A DNA stretch of 64,000 nucleotides from Paenibacillus radicis (ex Xue et al. 2023) (GCF_024722015.1 NZ_JANQBD010000010.1:124001-188000), one strand, 5' to 3'; shown: positions 18,567 through 27,921, counted from the first letter of the stretch. Notes: generated by a model from the letters alone, not told the origin. Translations and numbers: made by a program.

Positions 18567-19730
18567 TTACTCTTGATCCAGTTCTATTAAATATAAATTG
18601 TTTTTGTTGTCGTCCCGGTCAGAAGCAAACAAAATGAGCTCTCCGTTCCAGCTGAAGCAAGGATGGGCATGTCTGCGTCCGTCATACCAGGAGGTTCCAT
18701 GGTAGCATAGTGTTTGTGGAACCGGCTTTTCTTGAGTCATATCTATAAGGACCAGATCATCAACCTCATCACCCACCAGTAGCGAGTTGTCCGTATTGGC
18801 ATGATAATGGTTGCAATAATAAGGCAGCTCGACCTTCTTGAGAACTTCGCCTTTCCTATCCACTATGGCAACGTAAGGCATTTGATCAGCCTCAATGTCG
18901 TGTACAGTTTCTACTGTTGCTTGTGTGCGGTCGGAAGTGATGGTACCATCATGCCCTTTTCTGCGGTTATCGAAGAAGATGTTGCCTTCCCGGGTCCAGA
19001 ACTCATGGCCAATGCTGTCATCCTCCTCTTGACGGAAGCAGGGGGTTACTTTGCGAGAGACGGCGTCAAGCATCCACATCCGCTGCTGTACCAGATTCCA
19101 CGGGCCTTCATGACAAAATAAGGCTACGGAGCTGTCATCCGGTGAAAATTGAAAATGATTGATATAATGCGTGCTCTCATGCACATCGAGCGCCCTGGAG
19201 CCATCCATGTACGCAAACGTGATCACCGAATTTTTAATCGCATACATCATTTCTTTAAATCCTGCATAATTGGCGCCGCGGACTAAACCGACCTTCTCGT
19301 TACGTGGAATGCCTACATATTTCTTGTCCGGGCTGATGAAAGGGCCGCCCATCGTGTAGTTGCCGGTTTCTTCGTATATAACTTCGGACTCCATTGTTCT
19401 GGTATTCAGCTTTTTCATTAGGTTGCCAACGGTGTAAATTAAGTACTCGCTGTCAGGGGTTTTTGTATATTTGGTTAATCCTTGCTTCTCGTCAGTTATC
19501 TGAGTGATGATTCCGCTGTCCAATTCCATTTTGAAAAAGTTGTATTGCTCTGGCTTCTCAGACCCTCGGTCGGACAAGAAATAAATGTCTTTATCCCCTA
19601 AGGTGAAAGAGTTATCTGTAAAATATAATTGAAAGTTGTTGCTCTCCCCGGATGTTAATTGGGTAACCATCTTGCCTGTCTTTGCATCTTTGTATGTTTT
19701 CTTCTCAGAAGGATACGTTTTACCGATCAT
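18567..19730 (-). CDS. ogl: Oligogalacturonate lyase (PL22)
   Basis: 387 residues, no signal peptide, hence cytoplasmic. PL22 enzymes split unsaturated digalacturonate and short oligogalacturonates to 5-keto-4-deoxyuronate and related products by beta-elimination, with Mn bound by His and Gln residues. The seven-bladed propeller is seen as repeated blades, with the family's His-rich motifs HYINHFQFSPDD, GHEFWTREG, YCNHYHANTDNS and RRHAHPCFSWNG. Length is normal. It lies between a reductase gene and the importer, so it should act on imported oligomers. KduI/KduD for the next steps are not in the window. Confidence 0.92.
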   Translation of the reverse strand: MIGKTYPSEKKTYKDAKTGKMVTQLTSGESNNFQLYFTDNSFTLGDKDIYFLSDRGSEKPEQYNFFKMELDSGIITQITDEKQGLTKYTKTPDSEYLIYTVGNLMKKLNTRTMESEVIYEETGNYTMGGPFISPDKKYVGIPRNEKVGLVRGANYAGFKEMMYAIKNSVITFAYMDGSRALDVHESTHYINHFQFSPDDSSVALFCHEGPWNLVQQRMWMLDAVSRKVTPCFRQEEDDSIGHEFWTREGNIFFDNRRKGHDGTITSDRTQATVETVHDIEADQMPYVAIVDRKGEVLKKVELPYYCNHYHANTDNSLLVGDEVDDLVLIDMTQEKPVPQTLCYHGTSWYDGRRHAHPCFSWNGELILFASDRDDNKNNLYLIELDQE

Positions 19731-19768
19731 TGTAAGTAACTCCTCCGCAAATTTCTAGTAATTTGTAA

Positions 19769-20767
19769 TTAGCTTTCCAACATTTGCTGCCAGATGGCAG
19801 CATCTACCGGGATACCATGTCTCAGGTTTTCAAGACGCCTGCGCAGCGTATCTTCTCCCGGATATCTTATATTATCTTGAGGAGACACTGGATTAGCCGA
19901 ATGTATGTCACAGATGGTTTCGTTTATACGCTGCGTCAGTTCATTGTAATCCGAAAATGTTTGCGTATCGAAAGCAAGGAACACTTGAGACACTTGAAGC
20001 TCCACACCAAGCTTTCCTATGTCTCGGGTTGATTTTCCCCCGGAAAGAACCATCCCGATCATATCGAGCATGAGGGCTAGGCCGGAGCCTTTCCAAAATC
20101 CAATGGGCAACGGGCGCTGGCTTTGCAGGATAGCCCCAGGATCTCGGGTTGCGTTTCCCTCATTATCGAAGCCCCCGTCGACAGGAAGCTGCTTTCCTCG
20201 AAGACTGTAGTTCGTTAGTTGCCCGTAGGAGAATTGCGACATTGCCATATCCAACACCAAATGCCCATCAGGCCGGGGAACGGCAAGTACGATCGGATTA
20301 TTGCCAACTTTAGCTTCGGTACTGCCCCAAGCAGGGAGATTCGGATTCGTGTTCGTCCAACAAATCCCGATGCAGCCGGCTTCAGCAGCCTGCCAGCCAT
20401 AGCTACCGCCACGCATCCAATGGTTGGTGTTGCTCAATGCGACGCAGCCCATGCCATGGAGCTTAGCAAGTTCAATGGCCCGCTTCATCGATGCATGTGC
20501 ATTAAGATTGCCGGGCCCGCTTCCTCCGTCCCAACGCTCGGATGCTCCGAAACTAGCGGTCAGCCTCGGCTGAGCGTCAACATGGATATACCCCTTACGA
20601 ATAAATTCTAAGAATAAAGGGAATCGGTTCAGCCCGTGTGAAGGAATGCCGTCCAAGCTTGCTTCAGCAAACAAGGTTGCGCAAAGCTCGGCTCGATCCG
20701 TGCTCAGCCCATATTTCACTAATACATGAAGAAACTGCTGCTGCATTTCGTAGTAAGGTACCCGCAA
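19769..20767 (-). CDS. Malate/L-lactate dehydrogenase family reductase (YiaK/DlgD-like)
   Basis: 332 residues of the Ldh2/Allantoate dehydrogenase fold, an NAD(P)H-dependent family whose YiaK branch reduces 2,3-diketo-L-gulonate. SHGLNRFP with the catalytic His, the nucleotide-binding GMGCVALSNTNHWMRGG and the DMAMSQ..G segment are present. The start is TTG 20767, seven nt after GGGTGATC. It is the first gene of the pectin operon. An attractive but unproved role is reduction of a diketo-uronate made by the lyase, replacing the missing KduD. A generic sugar-acid dehydrogenase is equally possible. Confidence 0.8.
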   Translation of the reverse strand: MRVPYYEMQQQFLHVLVKYGLSTDRAELCATLFAEASLDGIPSHGLNRFPLFLEFIRKGYIHVDAQPRLTASFGASERWDGGSGPGNLNAHASMKRAIELAKLHGMGCVALSNTNHWMRGGSYGWQAAEAGCIGICWTNTNPNLPAWGSTEAKVGNNPIVLAVPRPDGHLVLDMAMSQFSYGQLTNYSLRGKQLPVDGGFDNEGNATRDPGAILQSQRPLPIGFWKGSGLALMLDMIGMVLSGGKSTRDIGKLGVELQVSQVFLAFDTQTFSDYNELTQRINETICDIHSANPVSPQDNIRYPGEDTLRRRLENLRHGIPVDAAIWQQMLES

Positions 20768-20990
20768 GTCGTAAGATCACCCTTTCTTTTCATTATTTTT
20801 TGTGGTAGCTCTGAAAAACTAGTCTGATCATATAAGGGATAACCCCATTACGCATAGAATCATTTCGTTGGCTCTTGAAATAACCGTTAAAATCAACTCA
20901 TTTAAGCGATATAACACGAAATATACAATTTAATGATTATGTGCGGGCTATGCATGATTATTGCCCTGTCAGCATCCTTCTACTAAAATG

Positions 20991-21005
20991 GGTATACGCT
21001 TTCAT
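20991..21005 (-). promoter_or_regulatory. Candidate cre site (CcpA) before the AraC-type regulator
   Basis: On the minus strand ATGAAAGCGTATACC fits the cre consensus WTGNNARCGNWWWCA at every specified position but the last. It lies 30 nt upstream of the regulator gene start and in the shared intergenic region of the divergent pectin operon, so CcpA bound here could repress the regulator under rich sugar supply. Confidence 0.5.
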
Positions 21006-21035
21006 TCTTTAGAAGGAATTTCAGGAGGATCTTGA

Positions 21036-23366
21036 ATGTTGAATAAACGGAGTATCTTTTTAAAAATGATCCTGTTCGGCAGTGCTCTATGTATTTTGCC
21101 TGTAATCGTACTCGGCTTTTTTTCGTATTTACGCTCCTCCGAAGCTATCCAAATTCAAGTGAAGCAGGGGAACGCCCAATTTTTAACTCAATTAAAAGGA
21201 AATATAGAACAAGTGCTGGTTACTTTGGACAATAATTTAAGCCAGGTTATCAATTCTACGACATTTCAGGAAGCATTTTACCGTCAGCTCACCGTATATG
21301 ATTTTCAACTGTTAAACAGCCTTAAAAAAAATATGAGCTTTACCCAATCCGTTGATAGTAAGGTGACGGACGTTCTGCTGGCTAATACGGAAAATAATTG
21401 GTTGATCAGTAATGACGGACTTTATGACTTTGACAAGTTTCCCAAAAAGGATGAGCTGTTAAGCTTTTTAGGACTGCCGCTAAGCTCTAACTGGATATTG
21501 AATCGAAGCGAATTGTCTGCCTCCCGAATGACGGAAAGCTACGAGTGCGAGTACATTGTAACTTTAGTGAAGAAGCTGCCTGTATTCAGTATGCAAAAAA
21601 AGGGGCTGGCCGTAGCCCACATTCCAAGCTGCAGTTTGTCGGCAATGATAGATAATCCGTCTCAACTGCAGGATGTCGTTGTATTCAAGGACCAACAAAT
21701 TCTCATTCACCCTAATGAAAAGATGATTGGGAAATCTGTTTTGGAGACCGGATATGTAAGCAAGGAAGATTTGGCGATGTTTAGCGATCCGGAGGGTCAG
21801 TTTGAGATTAAGCGGGGGACAGGCCGGTATTCTGTATCCTACATCAGATCCGAATATAACGGCTGGATATACGCGTCCTTTACAGATATTAACCACATAA
21901 CTGCCCAATCGAGAGCTATCGGCTGGTTTACGCTGTACCTTTGCCTGCTCATTATTGGTATATCGGTCTGTTTCGTTTGGTTCGGTTCACGTAAAATTTA
22001 CACGCCGATTCGTCAAATTATGAGAGCCGTTATCGAGCGGTTTCCTCACCATGATAAGAATAGGCAGGATGAGTTTCAGATGATCCATGAGCACATTACT
22101 CAACTGATCGAATCCAACTCAAGCTTGCGGGGAGAAATGCAGCAATATACCAAACAATTGAGAACGACGTTTATTAATAAGCTTTTTCAAGGGAAAATGA
22201 AATCGTCTGAAATTGGGGAAGCGTTGGTTCATTTTGATTATGAAGAGCGCGTGGCCGCTTGGGAGAGGATGGCGGTGCTGACCCTACAGATTGAGATGCA
22301 TGAGCAGATTCGGTACAGTACGAAAGATTTGGATCTTCTGCAATTTGCCGTTAGCAATATTTTGGAGGAAATGGTACCAGCTCATCAATGTTTAGGACCG
22401 GTAATCCATGATCAAACTCAAGTGGCGTTGGTCGGATGCAGCGGAATGAATGACAGGCAGTTCAAAAGCTACATCTTCGAGCTGGCAGAATCGATACAGC
22501 ATAATATTAAGAGCTATTTAAAGCTCGTGGTAAGCATCGGCATCAGCTTGCCTTTCAGTAAGCTGGACGAAGCTTCAAGAGCCTATCAGGAAGGTTTGGA
22601 AGCATTGAAGTACCGTTTGAAGCTGGGAGAGGGGATCATTATTTCCAGTGTCGCTATGACTTCTGGCAAACAGCCGGCTGTTTTTTCATACCCGCAGCAT
22701 ATTTCCGGCGAATTGATCGATTCCATAAAGCTAGCTGATCAAGACAAGGTGCGGGAGCTGCTTAAAGAATGGATGGAATATGTATTTAGCAAAGAGCGTA
22801 TGCCGTGGGAATATCAGAATATGTTAATGCTATTTCTCAACGAGCTGATGGTTGTGCTTCAGGAGTCCGGTATTAGTATGGGGGAGCTTGGCATGGAGGG
22901 CTGTTCCTTGTATGAGGAGCTGCTTCAGTTGTATGTTGGCGCGGATATTGAAGCATGGTTTCAATCTCGAATCCTTATACCGATGATTCATGTATTTACC
23001 AACAGGAGAGATTCGCTATACCATAACCTTTCCGCTCAAATCATCGACTTTATTCAAACTTGTTACCTGGAAGATATTACACTCGAGCAGTGCGCAGCCA
23101 GGCTTCATTACAACTCCTCTTATTTAAGCACTGTTTTCAAGCAGGAAACAGGCATGACATTCAGCGATTATTTGGCCATGTACCGTCAAAAAGCAGCCAA
23201 GCAGTGGTTAATTGAAACCAATATGACAGTAAAAGAGATTGCCAAGCAATTGAATTATAACAATCCGCAAAACTTTATCAGGTCTTTCCGTAAACAAGAA
23301 GGGATGACTCCTGGGACATATAGAGAAAAATTCGGCAAACAAGTTCCGGAAGGTGAAAGTCTTTGA
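21036..23366 (+). CDS. Membrane-bound AraC-family regulator of the pectin operon
   Basis: 776 residues. A membrane helix (about 9-30), an extracytoplasmic sensor region (about 31-290) and a second helix (about 293-315) lead to a long cytoplasmic part and a C-terminal AraC double helix-turn-helix (about 670-770) with LEQCAARLHYNSSYLSTVFKQETG and MTVKEIAKQLNYNNPQNFIRSFRKQEGMTPGTYR. This YtdP/YesS-like architecture senses an extracellular sugar signal and activates adjacent saccharide-uptake genes. It is divergent from the pectin operon, which makes that its likely target. The Shine-Dalgarno is CAGGAGGAT. Confidence 0.88.
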   Translation: MLNKRSIFLKMILFGSALCILPVIVLGFFSYLRSSEAIQIQVKQGNAQFLTQLKGNIEQVLVTLDNNLSQVINSTTFQEAFYRQLTVYDFQLLNSLKKNMSFTQSVDSKVTDVLLANTENNWLISNDGLYDFDKFPKKDELLSFLGLPLSSNWILNRSELSASRMTESYECEYIVTLVKKLPVFSMQKKGLAVAHIPSCSLSAMIDNPSQLQDVVVFKDQQILIHPNEKMIGKSVLETGYVSKEDLAMFSDPEGQFEIKRGTGRYSVSYIRSEYNGWIYASFTDINHITAQSRAIGWFTLYLCLLIIGISVCFVWFGSRKIYTPIRQIMRAVIERFPHHDKNRQDEFQMIHEHITQLIESNSSLRGEMQQYTKQLRTTFINKLFQGKMKSSEIGEALVHFDYEERVAAWERMAVLTLQIEMHEQIRYSTKDLDLLQFAVSNILEEMVPAHQCLGPVIHDQTQVALVGCSGMNDRQFKSYIFELAESIQHNIKSYLKLVVSIGISLPFSKLDEASRAYQEGLEALKYRLKLGEGIIISSVAMTSGKQPAVFSYPQHISGELIDSIKLADQDKVRELLKEWMEYVFSKERMPWEYQNMLMLFLNELMVVLQESGISMGELGMEGCSLYEELLQLYVGADIEAWFQSRILIPMIHVFTNRRDSLYHNLSAQIIDFIQTCYLEDITLEQCAARLHYNSSYLSTVFKQETGMTFSDYLAMYRQKAAKQWLIETNMTVKEIAKQLNYNNPQNFIRSFRKQEGMTPGTYREKFGKQVPEGESL

Positions 23367-23476
23367 GTAGGAGCCTAAATTCGAACAACAAAGGCCTATT
23401 ATGTCAAAAGCCCAAACTTTACGCTACATGGTCACATACCATAAAGAAGTTCCTTTAAGAAGGGAGGATGAGATCT

Positions 23477-23587
23477 ATGGGATTGGGAGCTGGAGTAGGT
23501 GCAAGTTGCGGAGGTTTTTTCACTAGCACTGGCGTGATCTTGGTTTTGTTCATTCTATTGGTTATCGTTTCGCGTGCCTGGATCTAA
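23477..23587 (+). CDS. YjcZ-family sporulation peptide
   Basis: A 36-residue peptide, MGLGAGVGASCGGFF then a hydrophobic helix TGVILVLFILLVIVSRAWI. The Gly-rich head and single membrane helix ending in a short basic/aromatic tail are typical of the YjcZ/SscA-like small proteins made during sporulation. The start is supported by GGGAGG ten nt upstream and a terminator follows. A decayed relative lies at 43563-43637. Confidence 0.85.
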   Translation: MGLGAGVGASCGGFFTSTGVILVLFILLVIVSRAWI

Positions 23588-23663
23588 GTATGATCTTATG
23601 AAGTTGGTCTTCTAAGGCTATTTTCACAAACGGAATAGGGACCAACCATACAGTATGGCATGA

Positions 23664-23687
23664 ACCCCCGGGTATTCCGGGGGTTTT
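23664..23687 (+). terminator. Intrinsic terminator after the YjcZ peptide
   Basis: ACCCCCGG pairs with CCGGGGGT across a GTATT loop, followed by TTTT. Confidence 0.85.
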
Positions 23688-23765
23688 CCATTTGTAGTCA
23701 GACACGAATGTATCTTCATCGAGAGGGCTTGATCTAAGCTTCTCTTAAAATATACGAAAGTTTAA

Positions 23766-24160
23766 GTTGCTTTACAGCGATAAAGCGAGAATACCCTTTC
23801 TAATGTTGCTTAAATCATGGAGCGAAAACAGATATTCAAAGGTTGCTCTCAATGTAAAGGAGACCAGAATATTCTTACGGCAGCCGAAAGAAAGATGTTA
23901 GATGGAAATCCTCCCGTTAATCCAGCTTGGATATCGGTTGAAAGCAATACAACTGGAAAAACTCCAGCTAATCTAGGTGATAGGGATGATATCAGCCAAA
24001 ATCCTTAGAATTAGCGGGAGAAATTCCAGTTATAGCGCTTGGAACGCTATTTTTCGGAGAAAATAACGTGACATTTTCCTGTTAATTGCGTGGGGTTCTC
24101 AAAAGGGTAAACCCTAGTGAGTGAATCCCATAGAGTGTGCAAAAGAACCTTTAATGGAGG
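23766..24160. repeat. Dispersed intergenic repeat, copy 1
   Basis: About 390 bp that reappear, diverged, at 55064-55560. Shared blocks include ACCCTTTCTAATG, AGATGGAAATCCTCCCGTTAA, CCTTAGAATTAGC, GAGAAATTCCAGTTATAG, AATAACGTGACATTTTCCTG and ACCCTAGTGAGTGAAT. Copy 1 carries a perfect hairpin ATAGCG/CGCTAT with a T-run (about 24032-24055) and lacks a 115-bp segment present in copy 2. A 63-codon open frame (23817-24008) is broken by stops and indels in copy 2, so the element is probably non-coding. No transposase or known element recognised. Confidence 0.7.
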
Positions 24161-24231
24161 TCTCTTTGCAACTCTATATTCAGGATAAAATGCCGGAAGG
24201 GCTGTCCTAAAATGAATTTTGGGATAACCCT

Positions 24232-25428
24232 TTATACGGTTTGCAGCATTTTTTGAATAGCGCGGTCTAATCGGGCAAAGCCCTCTTTCATCTGCTCATA
24301 ATCCGTATGGGTGAAGTTGAGTCTCATTGCATTTCTTTTGGGCTCATCTGCAAAGAAGCTTACGCCCGGTACGAATGCAACGCCTTCTTCAACAGCCAGC
24401 TTCATCAGCTTCTCCGTATCGATTTCCTCTGCTAGTTCTATCCAGATGAACATACCGCCTTTGGGCTCATTCCAGTGGAGTCCCGGCCAGTTCTGCTGAT
24501 TCAGCAGGTCAGCCATCTGGCGCATCCGAGTTTCATATTCGCTGCGGACCAGATCGATATGCGAATATAGATCGAAATGTTCGAAAAGCTGATGCAAGGC
24601 TTGCTGATCCATCGTACTGGAATGCAGGTCGGCAGCCTGTTTAGCGCGGGTCATCTGACGAATAACGTCAGGATCGCCGATTGCCCAGCCGGTACGTAAT
24701 GCAGGTGCTACGATTTTAGAAAAGGTGCTTGTATACAGAACAGCACTGCCATGCGGATGCTTGTCTAATGAAAAGATCGATGGCAGTGCTTCTCCGCCGC
24801 CAAATCGAAGCTCTCCGTATGGATCATCCTCGAGGATAAGCACATTGTTACGTTTGCAAATATCTAATGTTCCTTGACGTCGCTCGAGGCTCCAAGCTTT
24901 GCCCGCAGGGTTGGAAAAGGTAGGAACTACATAGATCATTTTAGGGTTATACTGCTTGATCTTTTGTTCCAAATCGATTAAGTTCATGCCGTCCGCATCA
25001 CCATCTACGGAAACAATACGCGCTTTGTGGGACTGGAAGATTTGAATGGCTGCCAGATATGTCGGGCGCTCCACGAGAATGATATCGCCGGGATCGATGT
25101 AGACGCGGGTAAGCAAATCAATCGCTTGCTGGGAACCGGTCGTGATCAGCATATCGTCTACGCCTACGTGAATGTTCTTGCGCTCCATGTGCTTGGCGAT
25201 GCTTTGCCGCAGTGGTGTATAGCCTTCGGTTAGGCCGTACTGCAAGACCTGCTTTCCTTCTTCGAAGACACGCAAAAAAGCCTCACGCACAGCGTCGATA
25301 GGAAAATACTGCTCATTTGGCAGTCCGCCGGCTAGTGAAATAATGGACTTTCCTTGAGTGAGTTTTAAAATTTCTCGCACAGCAGAAGATTTAAAGCTAT
25401 CAATAGTATCGGAGAAACGGTAATCCAT
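24232..25428 (-). CDS. PLP-dependent aminotransferase, fold type I (LysN/2-aminoadipate type)
   Basis: 398 residues, cytoplasmic. The class I/II aminotransferase features are clear: LAGGLPNEQYFP at the N-terminus, TTGSQQAIDLL, the cofactor-binding EDDPYGELRF and the Schiff-base lysine in TSTFSKIVAPALRTGW, and RLNFT with the substrate-carboxylate Arg near the C-terminus. The sequence looks like the group that includes 2-aminoadipate and branched-chain/aromatic transaminases without a GntR DNA-binding domain. Its presence between leuA and leuB would suit branched-chain amino acid synthesis, but the substrate is not certain. Confidence 0.85.
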   Translation of the reverse strand: MDYRFSDTIDSFKSSAVREILKLTQGKSIISLAGGLPNEQYFPIDAVREAFLRVFEEGKQVLQYGLTEGYTPLRQSIAKHMERKNIHVGVDDMLITTGSQQAIDLLTRVYIDPGDIILVERPTYLAAIQIFQSHKARIVSVDGDADGMNLIDLEQKIKQYNPKMIYVVPTFSNPAGKAWSLERRQGTLDICKRNNVLILEDDPYGELRFGGGEALPSIFSLDKHPHGSAVLYTSTFSKIVAPALRTGWAIGDPDVIRQMTRAKQAADLHSSTMDQQALHQLFEHFDLYSHIDLVRSEYETRMRQMADLLNQQNWPGLHWNEPKGGMFIWIELAEEIDTEKLMKLAVEEGVAFVPGVSFFADEPKRNAMRLNFTHTDYEQMKEGFARLDRAIQKMLQTV

Positions 25429-25560
25429 ATAGATGCTCCTTTAGCCTGAAATAATATTCCTGATTAAACAATATAACTATCATTTTAATCCTTTAATAGC
25501 GATAAAACAACATGGAATATAGTTCGTAAGGCGAAGCAATGGAAGCCGTTCGAAAGGCGA

Positions 25561-25887
25561 TTAAAGTCTGAGTAAAGATTGGCGCTCCGCTTGGGGTTTG
25601 CAGGATCGGCAGACCCCAACCACCTTTTCGACTCCAGAATAGAAAGTCAGCTCCTTCGGATTAACCTTACGCTTACAGTACGAACAGCTTTGCTGTTGTT
25701 TGGAAGGGGGCAATTTACCGGATGAAGCAGATGCCGCAGAGCGATTAAGTCTGGAAGAGCGTTTTTTTGCAAATGGATTACCAGGATTCCGCCGTTTGCG
25801 GATTTTAACAAAAACAAAGACGATTAAGATAACAAAGAGGAGGGAAATGACGATAATGGAGCTTGGGGTCCATATGTTATTGAGCAT
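25561..25887 (-). CDS. Small membrane protein with C-terminal zinc ribbon
   Basis: 108 residues: one N-terminal membrane helix (about 8-28, IIVISLLFVILIVFVFV), a basic linker rich in Arg, Ser and Ala, then a ribbon with CSYC and CRSC (residues about 68-97) able to bind one Zn. The combination suggests a membrane-tethered nucleic-acid or protein binding factor, but no family is recognised. It is followed on the same strand by the aminotransferase gene. Confidence 0.6.
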   Translation of the reverse strand: MLNNIWTPSSIIVISLLFVILIVFVFVKIRKRRNPGNPFAKKRSSRLNRSAASASSGKLPPSKQQQSCSYCKRKVNPKELTFYSGVEKVVGVCRSCKPQAERQSLLRL

Positions 25888-25926
25888 CTGTATATCTCTC
25901 CTTTACCTATTGATGACCCTATGAGC

Positions 25927-26502
25927 TTACATAAACGCAACAATTAGAAAACTGGCTATTATGGATAAAAGCCCTAAAGGTATTCCTATTGCCAGACCGA
26001 TCAGGATGGATTTGGAATTATAGCCCTTCAGCGATTCTGTAGTACCTTTATCTATTTTTTTTACATGGTAGACCAGGCTGATATTAATGCCGATTATTGT
26101 GAGAAGAAGGACTGGAATAGTGAAGAGCATCATATCCTGAATGGTTATAAGGGTTGGTGGAAGCTGCATAAAAAAGGATTGAGCCAGCATCATCAGTGCC
26201 ACAAACAGCTGCGCGGAAACTTGAGTCCATCTAACCTTGGTAAATTCCTTTCCGAGCTTTTTCGCTTCGTAAGTAATGAGCTCTCTCATTGCAGGGAATA
26301 ATCCGAACAAATTATAGTTCAATGTCTTGGAAATAATATTCATTACGGCCAGGATAAGAATGATAACGCCCAAGGTTCGTTGAAAAACTGCCAAAGAATA
26401 AACATGAATGATAAAAGTAAATAAAATTGTCGCTATCAATATAAAGGAATTGACTAAAATGAACTGGGTAGTTCTTAGTTTTCTTAGTCGAAGCACATCC
26501 AT
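25927..26502 (-). CDS. Integral membrane protein, unknown function
   Basis: 191 residues with four or five predicted membrane helices (about 14-34, 37-55, 97-117, 123-145, 165-190) and a charged cytoplasmic stretch (LITYEAKKLGKEFTKVRW). No family recognised. It ends 39 nt before the zinc-ribbon protein starts on the same strand, so the two are probably cotranscribed. It is divergent from leuB. Confidence 0.55.
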   Translation of the reverse strand: MDVLRLRKLRTTQFILVNSFILIATILFTFIIHVYSLAVFQRTLGVIILILAVMNIISKTLNYNLFGLFPAMRELITYEAKKLGKEFTKVRWTQVSAQLFVALMMLAQSFFMQLPPTLITIQDMMLFTIPVLLLTIIGINISLVYHVKKIDKGTTESLKGYNSKSILIGLAIGIPLGLLSIIASFLIVAFM

Positions 26503-26703
26503 GGAGCCACCACCTAGTATGAGTTAACCTAATTTTACCATAAATGAAGCGGGGTGTTAATAAATATAGGATTCGAAAGCTGCCGTCCTGAAAGCTTATT
26601 GTTTTTTCCTATTAAGATCATAGATTTTATATCTTTGTAATGAACGGCTAATTATGGTACAAAGGATATTATCTAGAACTTTATGAAATAGGAGTGAATA
26701 TAA

Positions 26704-27783
26704 GTGGCGGATGTAAAAAAAATCGCAGTTATTGCAGGAGACGGTATCGGTCCTGAAGTTATCGCTGAAGCGGAAAAAGTATTGAAGAAAACGGAAGAGA
26801 TTTTTGGCTATCGTTTTGAAACCGAGCACGGCTTATTTGGCGGAATCGCAATCGATGAGACAGGTACTCCTTTGCCGCAAAATACATTGGAGCTTTGTAA
26901 AAAAGCGGATGCAGTTCTGTTAGGCGCTGTAGGCGGTCCGAAATGGGACAACAATCCGAAGGAGCTTCGTCCTGAAACAGGATTGCTCGGCATTCGTAAA
27001 GAGCTGGGCTTGTTCTCCAACATTCGCCCAGCAGTTATTTTCGACTGTCTGAAGGATGCTTCCACATTGAAGCCTGAAGTATTGGAAGGAACGGATCTGA
27101 TCGTTGTCCGTGAATTGACTGGGGGCATTTACTTCGGCGAGAAGTTCCGCCGCGAGGGTGCACACGGGGAAGAAGCGGTTGACACTTGCGTATACAACGT
27201 GCAAGAAATTGAGCGCATTGCTCGCCAAGCGTTCGAAATTGCCCGCACGCGCAGCAAGAGACTGGCTTCCGTCGATAAAGCTAACGTTCTTGAAACATCC
27301 CGCTTGTGGAGAGAAACCGTTATTCGTATCTCCGCAGACTACCCGGATGTAGAGCTTGAGCACATTCTGGTTGATAACTGTGCAATGCAATTGCTTCGCC
27401 GCCCATCGAGCTTCGATGTAATCGTTACTGAGAACATGTTCGGTGACATTCTGAGCGATGAAGCAGCTATGTTGACAGGCTCCATCGGGATGCTGTCATC
27501 CGCTTCCCTGGGCGAAGGCGCATTCGGCTTGTACGAGCCCGTACACGGTTCTGCACCGGATATTGCAGGCCAAGGGATCTCCAACCCGATCGCAACCGTT
27601 CTTTCCGTAGCATTGATGTTCCGTTTGACATTCGGTTACCACGATGCAGCCGAAGCTATTGAACGTGCAGTGAAAGAAGTGTTGGATGCCGGTCATCGTA
27701 CGGGTGATATTGCTGTTGACAAGAGCAAAGCAATTGGAACAACAGCCATGGGTGACTTGATCGTGAACGCTATTAGAAAATAA
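26704..27783 (+). CDS. leuB: 3-isopropylmalate dehydrogenase
   Basis: 359 residues from GTG 26704 behind TAGGAGTGA. NAD-dependent oxidation and decarboxylation of 3-isopropylmalate to 2-oxoisocaproate. [37 protein letters not shown], the catalytic Lys region [17 protein letters not shown], and the metal/NAD motifs [14 protein letters not shown] and [18 protein letters not shown] are all in place. Separated from leuA by 11.7 kb, with its own upstream region of about 200 bp and no T-box of its own. Confidence 0.96.
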   Translation: MADVKKIAVIAGDGIGPEVIAEAEKVLKKTEEIFGYRFETEHGLFGGIAIDETGTPLPQNTLELCKKADAVLLGAVGGPKWDNNPKELRPETGLLGIRKELGLFSNIRPAVIFDCLKDASTLKPEVLEGTDLIVVRELTGGIYFGEKFRREGAHGEEAVDTCVYNVQEIERIARQAFEIARTRSKRLASVDKANVLETSRLWRETVIRISADYPDVELEHILVDNCAMQLLRRPSSFDVIVTENMFGDILSDEAAMLTGSIGMLSSASLGEGAFGLYEPVHGSAPDIAGQGISNPIATVLSVALMFRLTFGYHDAAEAIERAVKEVLDAGHRTGDIAVDKSKAIGTTAMGDLIVNAIRK

Positions 27784-27797
27784 GGGCGGAAGCTTAG

Positions 27798-27846
27798 CGA
27801 AGACTCTTAGGTCCATTCGGTCAAGAATGCTTAAGGGTCTTTACTT
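27798..27846 (+). terminator. Terminator after leuB
   Basis: AAGACTCTTAG (about 27800) pairs imperfectly with CTTAAGGGTCTT (about 27830-27841), followed by TACTTTG. A moderate hairpin with a weak T-tract. Confidence 0.6.
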
Positions 27847-27887
27847 TGTATGATATTAAACTTATATTTCACAAAATAGTCAGTAAA

Positions 27888-27919
27888 TTATAATTATTAT
27901 TAAATAGTAATTATTATAA
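27888..27919 (+). promoter_or_regulatory. Tandem PerR-type boxes upstream of the peroxiredoxin
   Basis: TTATAATTATTATTA (27888-27902) matches the PerR box TTATAATNATTATAA with one mismatch, and TAGTAATTATTATAA (27905-27919) with two. The sites start 17 bp apart, directly before the -35 element, which fits repression by a peroxide-sensing Fur-family regulator. Confidence 0.7.
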
Positions 27920-27921
27920 TA

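Noticed and set aside
23817..24008. 63-codon open frame starting MERKQIFKGCSQCKG within repeat copy 1
   Set aside because: The homologous stretch in copy 2 is interrupted by a stop after about 20 codons and by indels, and the start has no ribosome site.
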